Source: an uncultured Veillonellaceae bacterium (GTDB lineage Bacteria > Bacillota > Negativicutes > Selenomonadales > Selenomonadaceae). Taken from it: 61,632 nt of DNA. The position numbers were made by a program, and so were the translations under genes. The stretch is taken from contig ONCF01000071.1 in the NCBI GenBank assembly GCA_900316275.1, positions 1 to 61,632 of the forward strand. The letters run 5' to 3'. The notes under the pieces were generated by a model that made no database searches, was not told the origin of the DNA, and worked only from the letters and a program-made list of their open reading frames with translations. This document shows, piece by piece, positions 7,661 through 17,131 of this stretch (its first letter is position 1; the number at the start of each line of letters is the position of its first letter).

Positions 7661-10600
7661 TTATTCTTGCGGCTGCTCAAACAGGCTCATTTCGGTAATT
7701 TGCTCCAGACGTTCCAGCGTCTCCGGATGCTTTTCGGCAAAGAAGGCGGTTTTGATTTGCCGCTCAGGCTCCAGCACTTTGCCCTGACCATGGGCCAGTT
7801 CGGCGAAGCGGCAGCTGTAGATGATGGGGAAGTATTTGCGGACGAAATTGCCATCCTCGTGCGCGGTGAGCGCGAGCACCTGGAACCCCAGCTGCTCCGC
7901 GATGAAGAATACCGGATCGAGCACGTGGTCACTCGAGGCCTTACCAAAGGGATTGTCGGCGACAACCACGCGATTGTTGGTCTTGCTGCGGGGCAGGCGC
8001 ACGCGTTTTTCGGAGAGATAGTTCAGGCAGCCGAGGAAGAGGGCCATGTTCTTGCACCAGGCCTCGCCACCGGACCATTTGTTGGACTCTTCCCAGTCGT
8101 AGGGACGCTCGGAGAAGGTGGCGGCACTCGTCGCCTTGCGGCATTTGACTTTGATGGCGTTCGTACCCAGCACTGCGTACAGCAGCTGCTGCGTGCTGAG
8201 TTTCTTTTGCAGTTCTTCCTTGATTTTACGGCTGTCCTCGCGTCCGTCCTCGTCGAGGAAGGCTTCGGTATCCAGCCGTTCGGTCAAGGTGCTGAGGTAA
8301 CTGCGGATGGCGGTGCGCCTTTCCGATTCGGGCTTTTCGACAAAATGAATGGTGTAGATATCCTTGCTTTGGCCCTGGGTGCGGATACGGGTTTTGGTGG
8401 CAATCTCTTTGAGGCCCTGGCCAATTTCCTGCAGGTAGAGGGACATGTGCTCGACCATATGTTCGATATGCTCGTAGTGGCCTTTGCGTTCCGCTTCGGC
8501 GATGGCGATGCTTTTCTGGATAGTGTTCAGCAGCGTCGCCCGCCAGGTTTCGTATTCGGCGTAGCTGTCCTTGGCCCGGATGCCATCGACAATCTGCCGC
8601 CGGCGTTTTTCCTCACGGATATGTTGCTCACAGTATTTGATGAAGGTATCGCGTGCCGCGTCGGTTTTTTCGCATTGTTGCTGGTAACGCGCAAAAATCT
8701 CTCCGGCAGTGCGCAGGAGCGGAGGATAGGCCTGCTGGAAGACCGCACTGTCCAGCGTCTGCCAGGCCTCAGGCAGCATGGCCGCCGTCACGCTGTCCAA
8801 CGTAAATTGCAACGTGACATTGTGCTGTCCCAGTTCGTTCAGGATACTTTCCACCTGTTTGAGCTGCCGATTGTTATCCTGCGTTTTCTGCTGGCAGGCC
8901 TGGAGAGATTTGCCCACACCCCGCAACTGGTCCTGAAAAAGCTGTTTCTGCGTGTCCGGGTCACCACTGATGTCCGGCAGGTCAGAATAGCGCTCGTCAT
9001 AGTGTTCACGGATGCTTTCGGCCCGCCCGGCGGCTTTGCTGTACCGCTCATGACTGCGAGTGTATGCCTGCTGTTTGGCTGCCTGGTCGGTGGCCAGCTC
9101 CTGGCGGGTGGCATGTATTTTCTCCTCCAGCAGCTGCCCGTCCGGCGGATAGGTCAGCGTCTCATCCAGGGTTAAAGCGCGCTCCCGAGCCTCTTTCTGC
9201 AGCTGGGCGATGTCTCTGGACAGCCGCTGCTGGTCTTTGCGGGTCTGCAGCAGCCGTTCCTCCAGACGACCGCGGTTTTGCTGGATACCGTCCAACCGGC
9301 TCTTGAGCTGACGCCGTTCATCGGCCAGCACCTCGTAACTGCGCGCATCCTCCAGCGGGGCCAGAGCCTGCACCTCGGCATAGTAGATATCATGGCGGAG
9401 CTGCTCGCGCTGCATGGCGATGGCACCGCTGTTCTGGGCCAGGTCCTGCATTTGCGCCGCCAGGGCTTCCACGCGGCGCTGCTCCTGCTGGCTGTGCTCC
9501 TGGGTCTGGCGCAGCTCAGTGCGCAGTGACTGTTGCTGGGCCAGGGCCTCACGATGCCGGGTCTGCAGCTGCTCATAGCGTGTGAGCTCCTGCAGCTGGT
9601 GCTCGAGCTCGTCCTGCAGCTTCTGCTGTGTGTAGTAGTCCCGTTGATAGTTCTCCACATAGCGCTGGCATTGCTCGATGCTCTGCTCGCTGTCCTGCAG
9701 GTTTTTCTGCAGGATTTCCGTACGGTTCGCAATCTGCTGCTGGCTGTTCTGCAGCTCCTGATATTCGGAAAAGGGACGCCGGGTGTAAAATTTCTTCAGC
9801 CGGGTGTGCGTCTGTGACAGCTGGTTGCAGAGCGTTTCCTGACGGGTGAGCTCGGCATCGCGTTGGCTGGCCTCGGCACGCTGGTCCGCCAGCCATTGCT
9901 GGAAGGTGTCCGCCTCCAGATGTTGCCAGTAGTCAGGCAGGACGGCCTGCGGCTGCTGGGGAGTCCCGCCATCGTTGAGGATGGTGCGCAGCTCACCGCT
10001 GCTCAGGACGAAGACCGGTGCGGTCAGGCGCGGGGCCTGTGTCCGCAGACGGCGCAGCAGCTCGGCGGTGCTGTCCTCGGAGGTGATGAGGGCCGCCGGC
10101 CAGAAGGCGTAGCGGCGCCACAGCTCCTGCGCGTCCTGACCAGCACGGCAGGCTGCCTGAAAGGCCTCGACACCGCTTTGCAGTACGCTGAAATCCTTTT
10201 GCCAGTCCTGTATGAGCTCCGGCAGCAGCGGGTCGGCGGTAAAGCTGGCGGCCTCGCCGTATACATCGACGAAGCGGTGCGCCTGACGGCAGGTAAAGGA
10301 GAGCCGTTTCCGCTTTTCGGTCTCTTTGATGAAACTGTCGCCCAGCTGATTGGACAAGAAATCTGCACGCTGGTACAGCTCCAGGGTATTGCTCACCATG
10401 TTGGCACAGGTGGGGAACTGCTGTAGCTCCTGCAGCAGCTCGCCCGCGGCGCTGTCGATGGCGCTGAGCTGGCCTGTCAGGTCCTGGGCATCGCGCTGCA
10501 GCTGCGCCAGCTGCTGGCGCTCGGCCGGGAGCTTGGCCTGCAGCGTCTGTTTTTGCTCCGTATAGAAGTCCAGATTTTTCTGGTCGTCAGCCAGCTGGGC

Positions 10601-12148
10601 ACGTACCTGCTGCAGTTGCTGCTCCCAGAGGCGGCGCTGCGTGGCGGCATCCTGGTTCAGACTGTCGTCAAAGATGTGCTGCTCAATTTGTTCCATCTGC
10701 TCGACGGCAGTATGGATAGAGGCGCTGCATTCGCCGAGGCGACGGTTCAGCTGCGTTTCCGCCTGGGCCAGTTCCGCCAGTTTCTGGTGGGCATTGGCCT
10801 GCGTTTGTGCCAGCTCCTGGTTTTGTACCGCCAGTTTTTCCAGCCGCTCCTGACAGCCCTGTTCCTGTCGCTGGAAATAGTAATGCAGCTGGCTACCATT
10901 GCGGGTGAGTTGTTGCTGCAGCTCCTGTGTGTCGCGGTCGCTGGCCAGTTCCTCGATTTGCGTGGCCAGAGATTGTTCCGCCTGGCGGGCCTGCATTTGC
11001 TCCTGTTGCAGTTTGGCCAGTCGCAGGCTCTGCAGCTGGCTGTCCTGCTGCCGCAGTTTTTCCGTGGCCGCCTGATAGTCACGCTGCGCCTGCTGGTCCA
11101 GCGCCTGCTGCGCAGCGGCTGCCTGGGCACTGGCCAGCACGTCGCAGGCCTCGATATTTTGCGTCAGCTGTGCCTGCTCCTGCTGTAGTGCCCCGGCCTG
11201 GGTTTGGAGCGTCTGGGCCTGCTCCTGTCGCTGGTCTTTTATCTGGTGCAGACGCTGATACAGGACTTTTAACTGACCGTTGGCGGTGTCCAGCTCGTTG
11301 GCGACGAGGTATTTGGCATGCTGTACCTCCGTATAGTCGGCCAGGCGCTCGACGACGCCCTGCATTTCCGCAATCTGTTTTTGTAAATGGCGCTGTTTGC
11401 GGAAGTGCTCACGCTGGGTCGCAAAGAGCTCGGCAAAGCCGTTGCCCTCGCCTGGTGCATGGCCGTTTTCGTCGGCCAGACCTTCCTCTACAGTGGGGAT
11501 CAGCAGCCTGCCTACGAGCGTGTCATTGGTCCGGCAGTTGGCAAAAAAGGCCTCGACACCGCCTTCGGTTTCGTTGATAGCCGCGATTTTATGCCACTCG
11601 GCCGGGATGATGTGGAAATGTTCCTCGATATAGCGGCCGTAGCTCTGCAGCGAGTCGCTTTCGCCAAAGAAGCGGGCGTTCATGCTGCTGGCAGCCAGAT
11701 TGCGGCAGAACGTGGCCATTTCCTCCTTGGTCGCCGGACGCTGCCGCCCGTCCTCGCGCTGGCTGAGGGGCAGCTGGTCGATGCTGCCGCGGTCGCCGGG
11801 ACCGTATTCGTAGGCGAACTCCTGCGAGGCCAGGGCATCTTTGCTGTTCATGAAGAGCGAGACCAGCGTGAGGGCGTAGCGCCGTGGCTGTTCCTCGAGT
11901 ATCCATTCCACGGCGATGTGCGCGGTGGTGTTGCTCAGCTGCAGCGTCTCCTGGATTTTGCGCTGGGCCACTGTCTTATGTGGCAGGACGGCCTGTATCA
12001 GCGTCTGCACGAAGACGGTCTTGCCGGCGCCGTTTTCCAGCAGCAGGATGCCGTTAAAGCCGTCGAATTGGAACGTGGTGTCGATGTAACGTTTCCGGCC
12101 GCCGTCGTAGACGACATTGGTGAAGCGGATACGGCTGATAGCGGGCAT
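7661..12148 (-). CDS. jetC: Wadjet JetC, SMC/MukB-like ATPase
   Basis: A 1495-residue SMC-family motor subunit. The N-terminal head has a Walker A variant LLENGAGKT (K43, T44). A very long glutamine-rich coiled coil fills roughly residues 270-1200. The C-terminal head carries the signature-like WSGGEAW and the Walker B region VVVADNPFGKASS. In Wadjet, JetC dimers with JetA and JetB extrude DNA loops and present small circular DNA to the JetD nuclease. The ATG at 12148 follows AAGGAGGAATAAAT and lies 2 bases after the jetB stop. The frame is intact. Its last codon abuts a bidirectional terminator. Confidence 0.92.
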   Translation of the reverse strand: MPAISRIRFTNVVYDGGRKRYIDTTFQFDGFNGILLLENGAGKTVFVQTLIQAVLPHKTVAQRKIQETLQLSNTTAHIAVEWILEEQPRRYALTLVSLFMNSKDALASQEFAYEYGPGDRGSIDQLPLSQREDGRQRPATKEEMATFCRNLAASSMNARFFGESDSLQSYGRYIEEHFHIIPAEWHKIAAINETEGGVEAFFANCRTNDTLVGRLLIPTVEEGLADENGHAPGEGNGFAELFATQREHFRKQRHLQKQIAEMQGVVERLADYTEVQHAKYLVANELDTANGQLKVLYQRLHQIKDQRQEQAQTLQTQAGALQQEQAQLTQNIEACDVLASAQAAAAQQALDQQAQRDYQAATEKLRQQDSQLQSLRLAKLQQEQMQARQAEQSLATQIEELASDRDTQELQQQLTRNGSQLHYYFQRQEQGCQERLEKLAVQNQELAQTQANAHQKLAELAQAETQLNRRLGECSASIHTAVEQMEQIEQHIFDDSLNQDAATQRRLWEQQLQQVRAQLADDQKNLDFYTEQKQTLQAKLPAERQQLAQLQRDAQDLTGQLSAIDSAAGELLQELQQFPTCANMVSNTLELYQRADFLSNQLGDSFIKETEKRKRLSFTCRQAHRFVDVYGEAASFTADPLLPELIQDWQKDFSVLQSGVEAFQAACRAGQDAQELWRRYAFWPAALITSEDSTAELLRRLRTQAPRLTAPVFVLSSGELRTILNDGGTPQQPQAVLPDYWQHLEADTFQQWLADQRAEASQRDAELTRQETLCNQLSQTHTRLKKFYTRRPFSEYQELQNSQQQIANRTEILQKNLQDSEQSIEQCQRYVENYQRDYYTQQKLQDELEHQLQELTRYEQLQTRHREALAQQQSLRTELRQTQEHSQQEQRRVEALAAQMQDLAQNSGAIAMQREQLRHDIYYAEVQALAPLEDARSYEVLADERRQLKSRLDGIQQNRGRLEERLLQTRKDQQRLSRDIAQLQKEARERALTLDETLTYPPDGQLLEEKIHATRQELATDQAAKQQAYTRSHERYSKAAGRAESIREHYDERYSDLPDISGDPDTQKQLFQDQLRGVGKSLQACQQKTQDNNRQLKQVESILNELGQHNVTLQFTLDSVTAAMLPEAWQTLDSAVFQQAYPPLLRTAGEIFARYQQQCEKTDAARDTFIKYCEQHIREEKRRRQIVDGIRAKDSYAEYETWRATLLNTIQKSIAIAEAERKGHYEHIEHMVEHMSLYLQEIGQGLKEIATKTRIRTQGQSKDIYTIHFVEKPESERRTAIRSYLSTLTERLDTEAFLDEDGREDSRKIKEELQKKLSTQQLLYAVLGTNAIKVKCRKATSAATFSERPYDWEESNKWSGGEAWCKNMALFLGCLNYLSEKRVRLPRSKTNNRVVVADNPFGKASSDHVLDPVFFIAEQLGFQVLALTAHEDGNFVRKYFPIIYSCRFAELAHGQGKVLEPERQIKTAFFAEKHPETLERLEQITEMSLFEQPQE

Positions 12149-12150
12149 AT

Positions 12151-12891
12151 TTATTCCTCCTTGGCTGCCGGGGCAGCATGGTCGAGTGCATACAGGAAAT
12201 CGGTGATGCCGCGGTTATAGCGCTCTTCCAGATAGTAGTTGGTGAAAATGGTCTTGGCTTTTTCGGTCAAATAATATTCATTGGCGCCCGCGTCGTGCAG
12301 CAGGCCCTGTGTCTCGAGAAAATTCTTCGTCATAATGAGGAAACCGACGCGGCTGGTATTGCGCGCATCCTGCCGCTTGACCGTTTCCTTGACGTCATCG
12401 AGGTCGGACCATTTGCGGATGAGCGCGACCCAGTTGACATTGTAGTCAGTTTCGGCCTGGCGCAGTTCCTCCTCGGGACGGCTCGCGAGTGCCTCCATAC
12501 GCTGGTTCATTTTCTCCAGCCAGTTCTGCAGGCTGACGAAAGGATGGGGCTCGAATGTCGTGTAGCTGTCGTAAAAGCAGCCAACAAAAATCATGATGGC
12601 CAGATACATCAGGTAGATGTCCATGTTGACGGATTTGGCCGTCAGGAAGGTTTTCTTGATCTGCTCATTGCTCATGTGAAACGGCGAGTCCACGGCGAGG
12701 GGGACGAGGTAAATGGCCTCGGCATCGTCAATGATGGTGCACTGCACACGCCCAGCGAACAGTTGGGCGAGGCTGCGGATGTCTTCATTGCTGTAGAGGT
12801 CGGCAAAATCCGCTTTGCTGACCTGACCGTTAGCGGCCAGCTGGCTGTAGAGGTCAAAGGCCAGCAGGACGGTTTTTTCAGGATATTCCAT
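12151..12891 (-). CDS. jetB: Wadjet JetB, MukE-like subunit (DUF6063-like)
   Basis: A 246-residue protein with winged-helix character: VSKADFADLYSNEDIRSLAQLFAG near the start and a C-terminal LIMTKNFLETQGLLHD segment. Its place between the MukF-like and SMC-like genes matches JetB, the MukE-like partner that clamps DNA at the JetC heads. It looks like the DUF6063 form rather than the DUF4194 form of type I systems; this is recalled, not searched. The ATG at 12891 lies inside the end of jetA (14-base overlap), so translation is coupled. Confidence 0.85.
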   Translation of the reverse strand: MEYPEKTVLLAFDLYSQLAANGQVSKADFADLYSNEDIRSLAQLFAGRVQCTIIDDAEAIYLVPLAVDSPFHMSNEQIKKTFLTAKSVNMDIYLMYLAIMIFVGCFYDSYTTFEPHPFVSLQNWLEKMNQRMEALASRPEEELRQAETDYNVNWVALIRKWSDLDDVKETVKRQDARNTSRVGFLIMTKNFLETQGLLHDAGANEYYLTEKAKTIFTNYYLEERYNRGITDFLYALDHAAPAAKEE

Positions 12892-14365
12892 GGCTGATTA
12901 CCACCTTTATCTGCATATTACTGATTTTGAAGGCCGGCTGCTCGATGATACCGGTCGTTTCGCTGACCTGTATCTCCTCCAGCTCCGGATGGTCCTGACT
13001 GATGCGGTAATAGGACGAGTCAGCATCGCCGGCAACATTTTCCAGCCGGAGCAGCTGCCGCCGGTGCAGGAGCATCCAAAAGACGTAAAACTGCTTTTCA
13101 TCCAGGATGCTGGGTCGCTGTTGCGCTTCAAATGTCACAAATTCTGCCAGGGGCAGTTCCGTACGGCCAGCCAGACAGGTGAGCAGGTCGTCGATAATCA
13201 GAGCATAGTGCTGCTGGATGTTGGCCCGCTGGCGGTTTTCCTGCTCCATGGCCAGGGCCGTATCAGGGAAATCATCCTGTCTGCCGGCGCGCTCGATGCG
13301 CTCCAGCCGTTGCGGGGCAAAGACATCCAACGGCGACCAGGTAACGGCGCCGGCCAGCGGCAGAAACGGCTCGATGAGCCGCCGGGAGGCCGGGAGCGGG
13401 AGCGGCGTGGCGAAAAAGCGGTTGGCGATGTCATTATCGAAATTGAAAGAATCGATGCCGGAGAAATAGAGTGCTTCCTCGGCAGCCGCCAGCGCGGAGG
13501 TACCCAGCTCAATCCCGAGCTGCAGCAGCTGACGGTGCTTGCCGTGCACGCTTTCGAGGCGGCGCTCGACCTGCATGATGCTGTCATAGGCGTGACGCTC
13601 CGGGTCTTTGTCGATATTGTCGCGAATGCGGATTTTCGTTTCGCTGATAAAGGTTTTGAGTTCCTTGAACTGCTCTTCTTCACTTTTCAGGCGGTTGTTG
13701 AGGTCGGTGACAGTTTTGCGGTAACGGTTCAGGGTCTCCTCGGAAACGATGCTGCGGTGGATTTCCCGGCGCAGGCGGATGATGCGCTGGTGCAGTGTCT
13801 CCACATCCAGACGCATTTCCTCGACCTGCCGCAGCGCGAGGGAGAACTGCCCCAGTTCCAGCTGCTTGCGCAGGATGAGCTGGTTGATGGACAGCTGGTA
13901 TTCGTTGAAATATTCCTTGGTGGCAAAGACGAGCTCCAGTCCCTGCTCGTCCAGCACATAGTATTGGGACTGCGAGGCTACGTCGACTTTGTCTGCTTTG
14001 AGATAGGAGTATTCCGTCGTGCGCTCCTGCCGCTGCTGCCAGTCGTAGAACGTCTCGGCGTTGCGGCGGCCAGTCGCGGGGCGGAACGTGGTCACGATAT
14101 CGCGCGCCAGTTTTTCGTAAATGGCAGCATCCTCGCCGAATTGGTTGTTGGTCTGTATTTGCAGGAAGCGCGCCAGCTGCCGGATGTCCGCGTTTTTCCG
14201 GCCGGCCAGCATCTGCTCAAAGAAAAAGAGCAGGGTCATCAGGCCCAGTTCCATGGCCGTCGTTTCACTGCCATCGGTGCGCTTGAGCTTGCGTCCGCGC
14301 AAGCGGTACAGCGGGGCAAAGAGCAGCAGGCGCCCCATGCGTTCGTTAAAATTCTCCAGTTCCAT
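12878..14365 (-). CDS. jetA: Wadjet JetA, MukF-like kleisin (DUF5716-like)
   Basis: A 495-residue protein. The N-terminal third is helical (MGRLLLFAPLYRL, LMTLLFFFEQMLAG). The middle is a coiled coil (about 180-260) with heptad-like Q/E/L runs, and the C-terminal third is winged-helix-like. This is the MukF/kleisin layout. The start is the ATG at 14365, with AAGGAGA six bases upstream. The reading from 14383 lacks a ribosome site. It overlaps jetD by 20 bases and jetB by 14. The sequence resembles the JetA of non-type-I Wadjet systems. Confidence 0.85.
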   Translation of the reverse strand: MELENFNERMGRLLLFAPLYRLRGRKLKRTDGSETTAMELGLMTLLFFFEQMLAGRKNADIRQLARFLQIQTNNQFGEDAAIYEKLARDIVTTFRPATGRRNAETFYDWQQRQERTTEYSYLKADKVDVASQSQYYVLDEQGLELVFATKEYFNEYQLSINQLILRKQLELGQFSLALRQVEEMRLDVETLHQRIIRLRREIHRSIVSEETLNRYRKTVTDLNNRLKSEEEQFKELKTFISETKIRIRDNIDKDPERHAYDSIMQVERRLESVHGKHRQLLQLGIELGTSALAAAEEALYFSGIDSFNFDNDIANRFFATPLPLPASRRLIEPFLPLAGAVTWSPLDVFAPQRLERIERAGRQDDFPDTALAMEQENRQRANIQQHYALIIDDLLTCLAGRTELPLAEFVTFEAQQRPSILDEKQFYVFWMLLHRRQLLRLENVAGDADSSYYRISQDHPELEEIQVSETTGIIEQPAFKISNMQIKVVISHGIS

Positions 14366-15374
14366 GTATGGTCTCCTTGGCACAGGCTAACAGCTCCGCA
14401 GGCGTCAGTGCCTCCTGCGGATAATATTGACCGTTTTTCAGCAGCGCGGCGATGCGTGCCAGCAGCTCAGCCGGCAGCTGAGGACGCAGGCTCTCCAGAC
14501 ACTCCGGTGCCGGCTGCTGGTTCGTCTTGCCGTGCGCGGCCGGATGCTGCCAAAAGGCCGTGTAAAAAGGCACGGCCAGCCGCACTGGCAGCGGGGATTG
14601 TTCCTGTAATGTGGTGAAAATACGCAGTCCCTCCCAGTCCAGGTCGCCAAAATACCAGATGCAATGCCTGGCGTCTGGCAGGCCACATTGTTGGGGCAGC
14701 TGGGCGAGCCCCGCACAGATTTTCCAGCCGTAGCCGAGTATCAGCGTTGTAAAGGGAGTGGCCGGCAAATGCGGCAGCATGGCCTGCCAGGGGGCTTTGT
14801 TTTCCACGATTAAATGATGGTATAGCGTATCCTGCCCAGTAAAAGGGCGCGTGGCGAACATGAGCGGGTCGGATTCGGGGACAATCCCCAGACGGGCCGG
14901 TGTCAGCCCCAGATGTGTGAGGAAGTCGGCTGCCTGCAACAGATATTTTTCGTCGCCAAAAATGTCATAGGAGCGTTGTTGCAACGAGGCCGGTGTGATT
15001 GTGTCCGTATGCTTTTGCAAATAGCGGCTCAGCTGCGCGATGGCCTGCTGGTCCCGCTGCCAGATGGCGTAAGGCTGCTGCTGGTACCACGAGAGATTGA
15101 TTTCGCCACTGAGGCCGGTGGCCAGAGCCTCCTGAGCAATCTTTTGGGCCGTGGGCGCGAGCAGTGGTCCCCGGTGCAGCGTATATTTGCGGGCCAGCCC
15201 GCTGTGGTCGGTGCTGGCGGCTTTGATGGGCGTCAGAATATCGTCTGACTGCAATTTTTCGAGCAGCTGGCGGAAATCAGCGTAGCTCATAGGCATGCTG
15301 GCCTGCTGCAGTTCGTCTAGCGTGACACGCTTGCGTTTACAGGCGAGCAGCCAGTCCGTGATTTTGGTTGGCAA
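14346..15374 (-). CDS. jetD: Wadjet JetD, Toprim-type nuclease (DUF2220/DUF3322-like)
   Basis: A 342-residue protein. A DNA-binding N-terminal part is followed by a Toprim domain with the invariant glutamate in LIVENK (E191) and the paired acids in FGDLDWEG (D244, D246). JetD is the subunit that cuts closed circular DNA once loop extrusion stalls. The start is TTG at 15374: GAGAGGAG lies 6 bases upstream and no ATG fits. It is the first gene of the minus-strand operon, whereas type I systems have jetD last. It is transcribed divergently from the yerC-hisZ operon. Confidence 0.87.
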   Translation of the reverse strand: MPTKITDWLLACKRKRVTLDELQQASMPMSYADFRQLLEKLQSDDILTPIKAASTDHSGLARKYTLHRGPLLAPTAQKIAQEALATGLSGEINLSWYQQQPYAIWQRDQQAIAQLSRYLQKHTDTITPASLQQRSYDIFGDEKYLLQAADFLTHLGLTPARLGIVPESDPLMFATRPFTGQDTLYHHLIVENKAPWQAMLPHLPATPFTTLILGYGWKICAGLAQLPQQCGLPDARHCIWYFGDLDWEGLRIFTTLQEQSPLPVRLAVPFYTAFWQHPAAHGKTNQQPAPECLESLRPQLPAELLARIAALLKNGQYYPQEALTPAELLACAKETIHGTGEF

Positions 15375-15452
15375 AGCAGACTCCTCTCCGTGCAGGAAAC
15401 GCTGACGCTTTAATCAGCAGTCTCCTGAGCACTGCTTAGTTAGTACGTCCTT

Positions 15453-15481
15453 ATTGTACCTTAATTTACCAATTATGGCTA
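15453..15481 (-). promoter_or_regulatory. candidate promoter of the Wadjet operon
   Basis: On the minus strand TAGCCA (15476-15481) and TACAAT (15453-15458) lie 17 bases apart, about 80 bases before jetD. The -35 is weak. It overlaps the -35 of the divergent yerC promoter by two bases. Confidence 0.45.
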
Positions 15482-15508
15482 GTCAGAGGGGAAGAGATGT
15501 GCTATAAT
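15480..15508 (+). promoter_or_regulatory. candidate promoter of the yerC-hisZ operon
   Basis: TAGTCA (15480-15485) and a perfect TATAAT (15503-15508) with a 17-base spacer. The near-palindrome TGGCTAGTCA (15476-15485) covers the -35, a plausible spot for a TrpR-type repressor that reads a CTAG core. Confidence 0.6.
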
Positions 15509-15572
15509 TGCTTTCATAGCATAAAGGGATAAAGACTTAACGACTTGAATTTTTATATAGGAGGTGCGGGAT

Positions 15573-15884
15573 ATGGTCAATCCCAAGTTGAAAGATGAGC
15601 TGAACGACCAGCTCTGCGAGGCGGTGCTTGCGTTGCAGTCGGTAGAGGAGTGCTATCAGTTCTTTGAAGATATCTGCACGATTGGCGAGCTCAAGGCCAT
15701 GAGCCAGCGGCTCGAGGTGGCGCGCATGCTGCAGGCCGGACATACGTACGATGATATCGTGGCGCGTACGGGCGCGAGCACGGCGACCATCAGCCGCGTG
15801 AAGCGCTGCCTGAACTACGGCGCCGACGGCTACAAGGTCGTGCTGGCCCGGCTGGCGGCACAGTCTGGGACAGACAAGGACTAA
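15573..15884 (+). CDS. YerC/YecD family TrpR-related regulator, probable histidine regulator
   Basis: A 103-residue all-helical protein of the TrpR-like YerC family, with the DNA-reading helix in TYDDIVARTGASTATISRVKRCL. As I recall, comparative genomics assigned this family in Bacillota as a histidine-gene regulator (HisR). Its place directly before hisZ and the his operon fits. The ATG at 15573 follows AGGAGGTGCGGG. A GTG at 15564 overlaps the ribosome site. Histidine as corepressor is inference. Confidence 0.85.
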   Translation: MVNPKLKDELNDQLCEAVLALQSVEECYQFFEDICTIGELKAMSQRLEVARMLQAGHTYDDIVARTGASTATISRVKRCLNYGADGYKVVLARLAAQSGTDKD

Positions 15885-15946
15885 TGGCAACAATGGGCCG
15901 GTCCGCATTTTACAGGCGGAAGCGATAACTGACAGGAGACGAGAGC

Positions 15947-17131
15947 ATGGAGAAAGAAAAGCTGGTTCTGGAAATCCCCTATGGCACGCGTGACTTCCTC
16001 TTTCAGGAGGCGGCGTGCAAGCGTGACCTCGAGACGCGGCTGGCGGCGACGTTCCGCCGTTGGGGCTATGATGAGGTCGTGACGCCGACCATCGAGTATC
16101 TGGACAACCTCACGCTCGGCAGCAGCCACGCGCTGGAGCCGCACATGATTAAACTCTTTGACCGCGCGAACCGTACGCTGGCACTGCGCCACGAGATGAC
16201 AACGCCCATTGCGCGCCTCGCGGCGAGCCGGCTGAAGGACGAGCCGCTGCCGCTCAAGGTGTCCTATATCAGCAACGTGTTCCGATACGAGCAGACGCAG
16301 ACGGGGCGGCAGTGCGAGTTCTATCAGGCGGGTGTAGAGCTCATGGGCTCGACGACTGCGGCGGCCGACGCGGAGGTCATCGCGCTGGCTATCCGCTGCC
16401 TGCTGGAGGCGGGCTTGCAGGATTTCACTATTTGCCTCGGGCAGGTGGAGTTCGTCAACGGTCTCATGGCGCAGTACGGCCTCACGGCGGCGGAGCAGGC
16501 CGAGCTGCAGGAGGCGCTCGAGCAGCGCAACCTCGTGGCGCTGGAGGCACTCGTGGACGGGCTGGACATCTCGGCCAGCGGCAAAGCGGCGCTCAAGCGG
16601 CTGCCACTGCTCAACGGCGGCGCGGAGCTGCTGCAGTCGGCCTACGCCATGGCGCTCAACGAGCAGAGCCGCCGCGCGCTCGACAATCTCAGTGAAATCT
16701 ATCGCCTGTTGGAGGCCTACGGCGTGGCGCAGTATGTGCGCTTCGACCTCGGCATTATCCGCGACCTCAGCTACTATACGGGCATGGTGTTCGAGGGCTA
16801 TACGGCAGGCCTCGGCTATCCGCTCGTGGGCGGCGGGCGCTACGATAGGTTGCTTTCCGATTTCGGCAATGCCTGCCCCGCGACGGGCTTCGCCCTGGGA
16901 ATTGAGCGGCTCATGCTGGCCCTGTCCTCGGCTGGCTGCCCCGCGCCGCAGGCGGACAAGGGCGTCTACCTCGGCTATGCGCCCGGCCAGACGGCGCAGG
17001 CCATTGCGCGGGCGGCCGAGCTGCGCGCAGCCGGGCAGAGCGTAGAGGTTGCGCTGCAGGCCCAGAGTGAGACCGAGGCGCAGGCGTCGCAAACGGCGAA
17101 AGGCTACGCCGAACTGGTCTACCTCGCATGA
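15947..17131 (+). CDS. hisZ: ATP phosphoribosyltransferase regulatory subunit HisZ
   Basis: A 394-residue paralogue of histidyl-tRNA synthetase. It has the class II motif 2-like FRYEQTQTGRQCEFYQAGVE and motif 3-like GFALGIERL, while the C-terminal anticodon-binding part is divergent. HisZ does not charge tRNA. It joins the short HisG in an octamer, is needed for its activity and carries the histidine feedback. The short hisG found 0.8 kb downstream confirms the pairing. The stop overlaps the start of the HD gene (ATGA). Confidence 0.92.
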   Translation: MEKEKLVLEIPYGTRDFLFQEAACKRDLETRLAATFRRWGYDEVVTPTIEYLDNLTLGSSHALEPHMIKLFDRANRTLALRHEMTTPIARLAASRLKDEPLPLKVSYISNVFRYEQTQTGRQCEFYQAGVELMGSTTAAADAEVIALAIRCLLEAGLQDFTICLGQVEFVNGLMAQYGLTAAEQAELQEALEQRNLVALEALVDGLDISASGKAALKRLPLLNGGAELLQSAYAMALNEQSRRALDNLSEIYRLLEAYGVAQYVRFDLGIIRDLSYYTGMVFEGYTAGLGYPLVGGGRYDRLLSDFGNACPATGFALGIERLMLALSSAGCPAPQADKGVYLGYAPGQTAQAIARAAELRAAGQSVEVALQAQSETEAQASQTAKGYAELVYLA

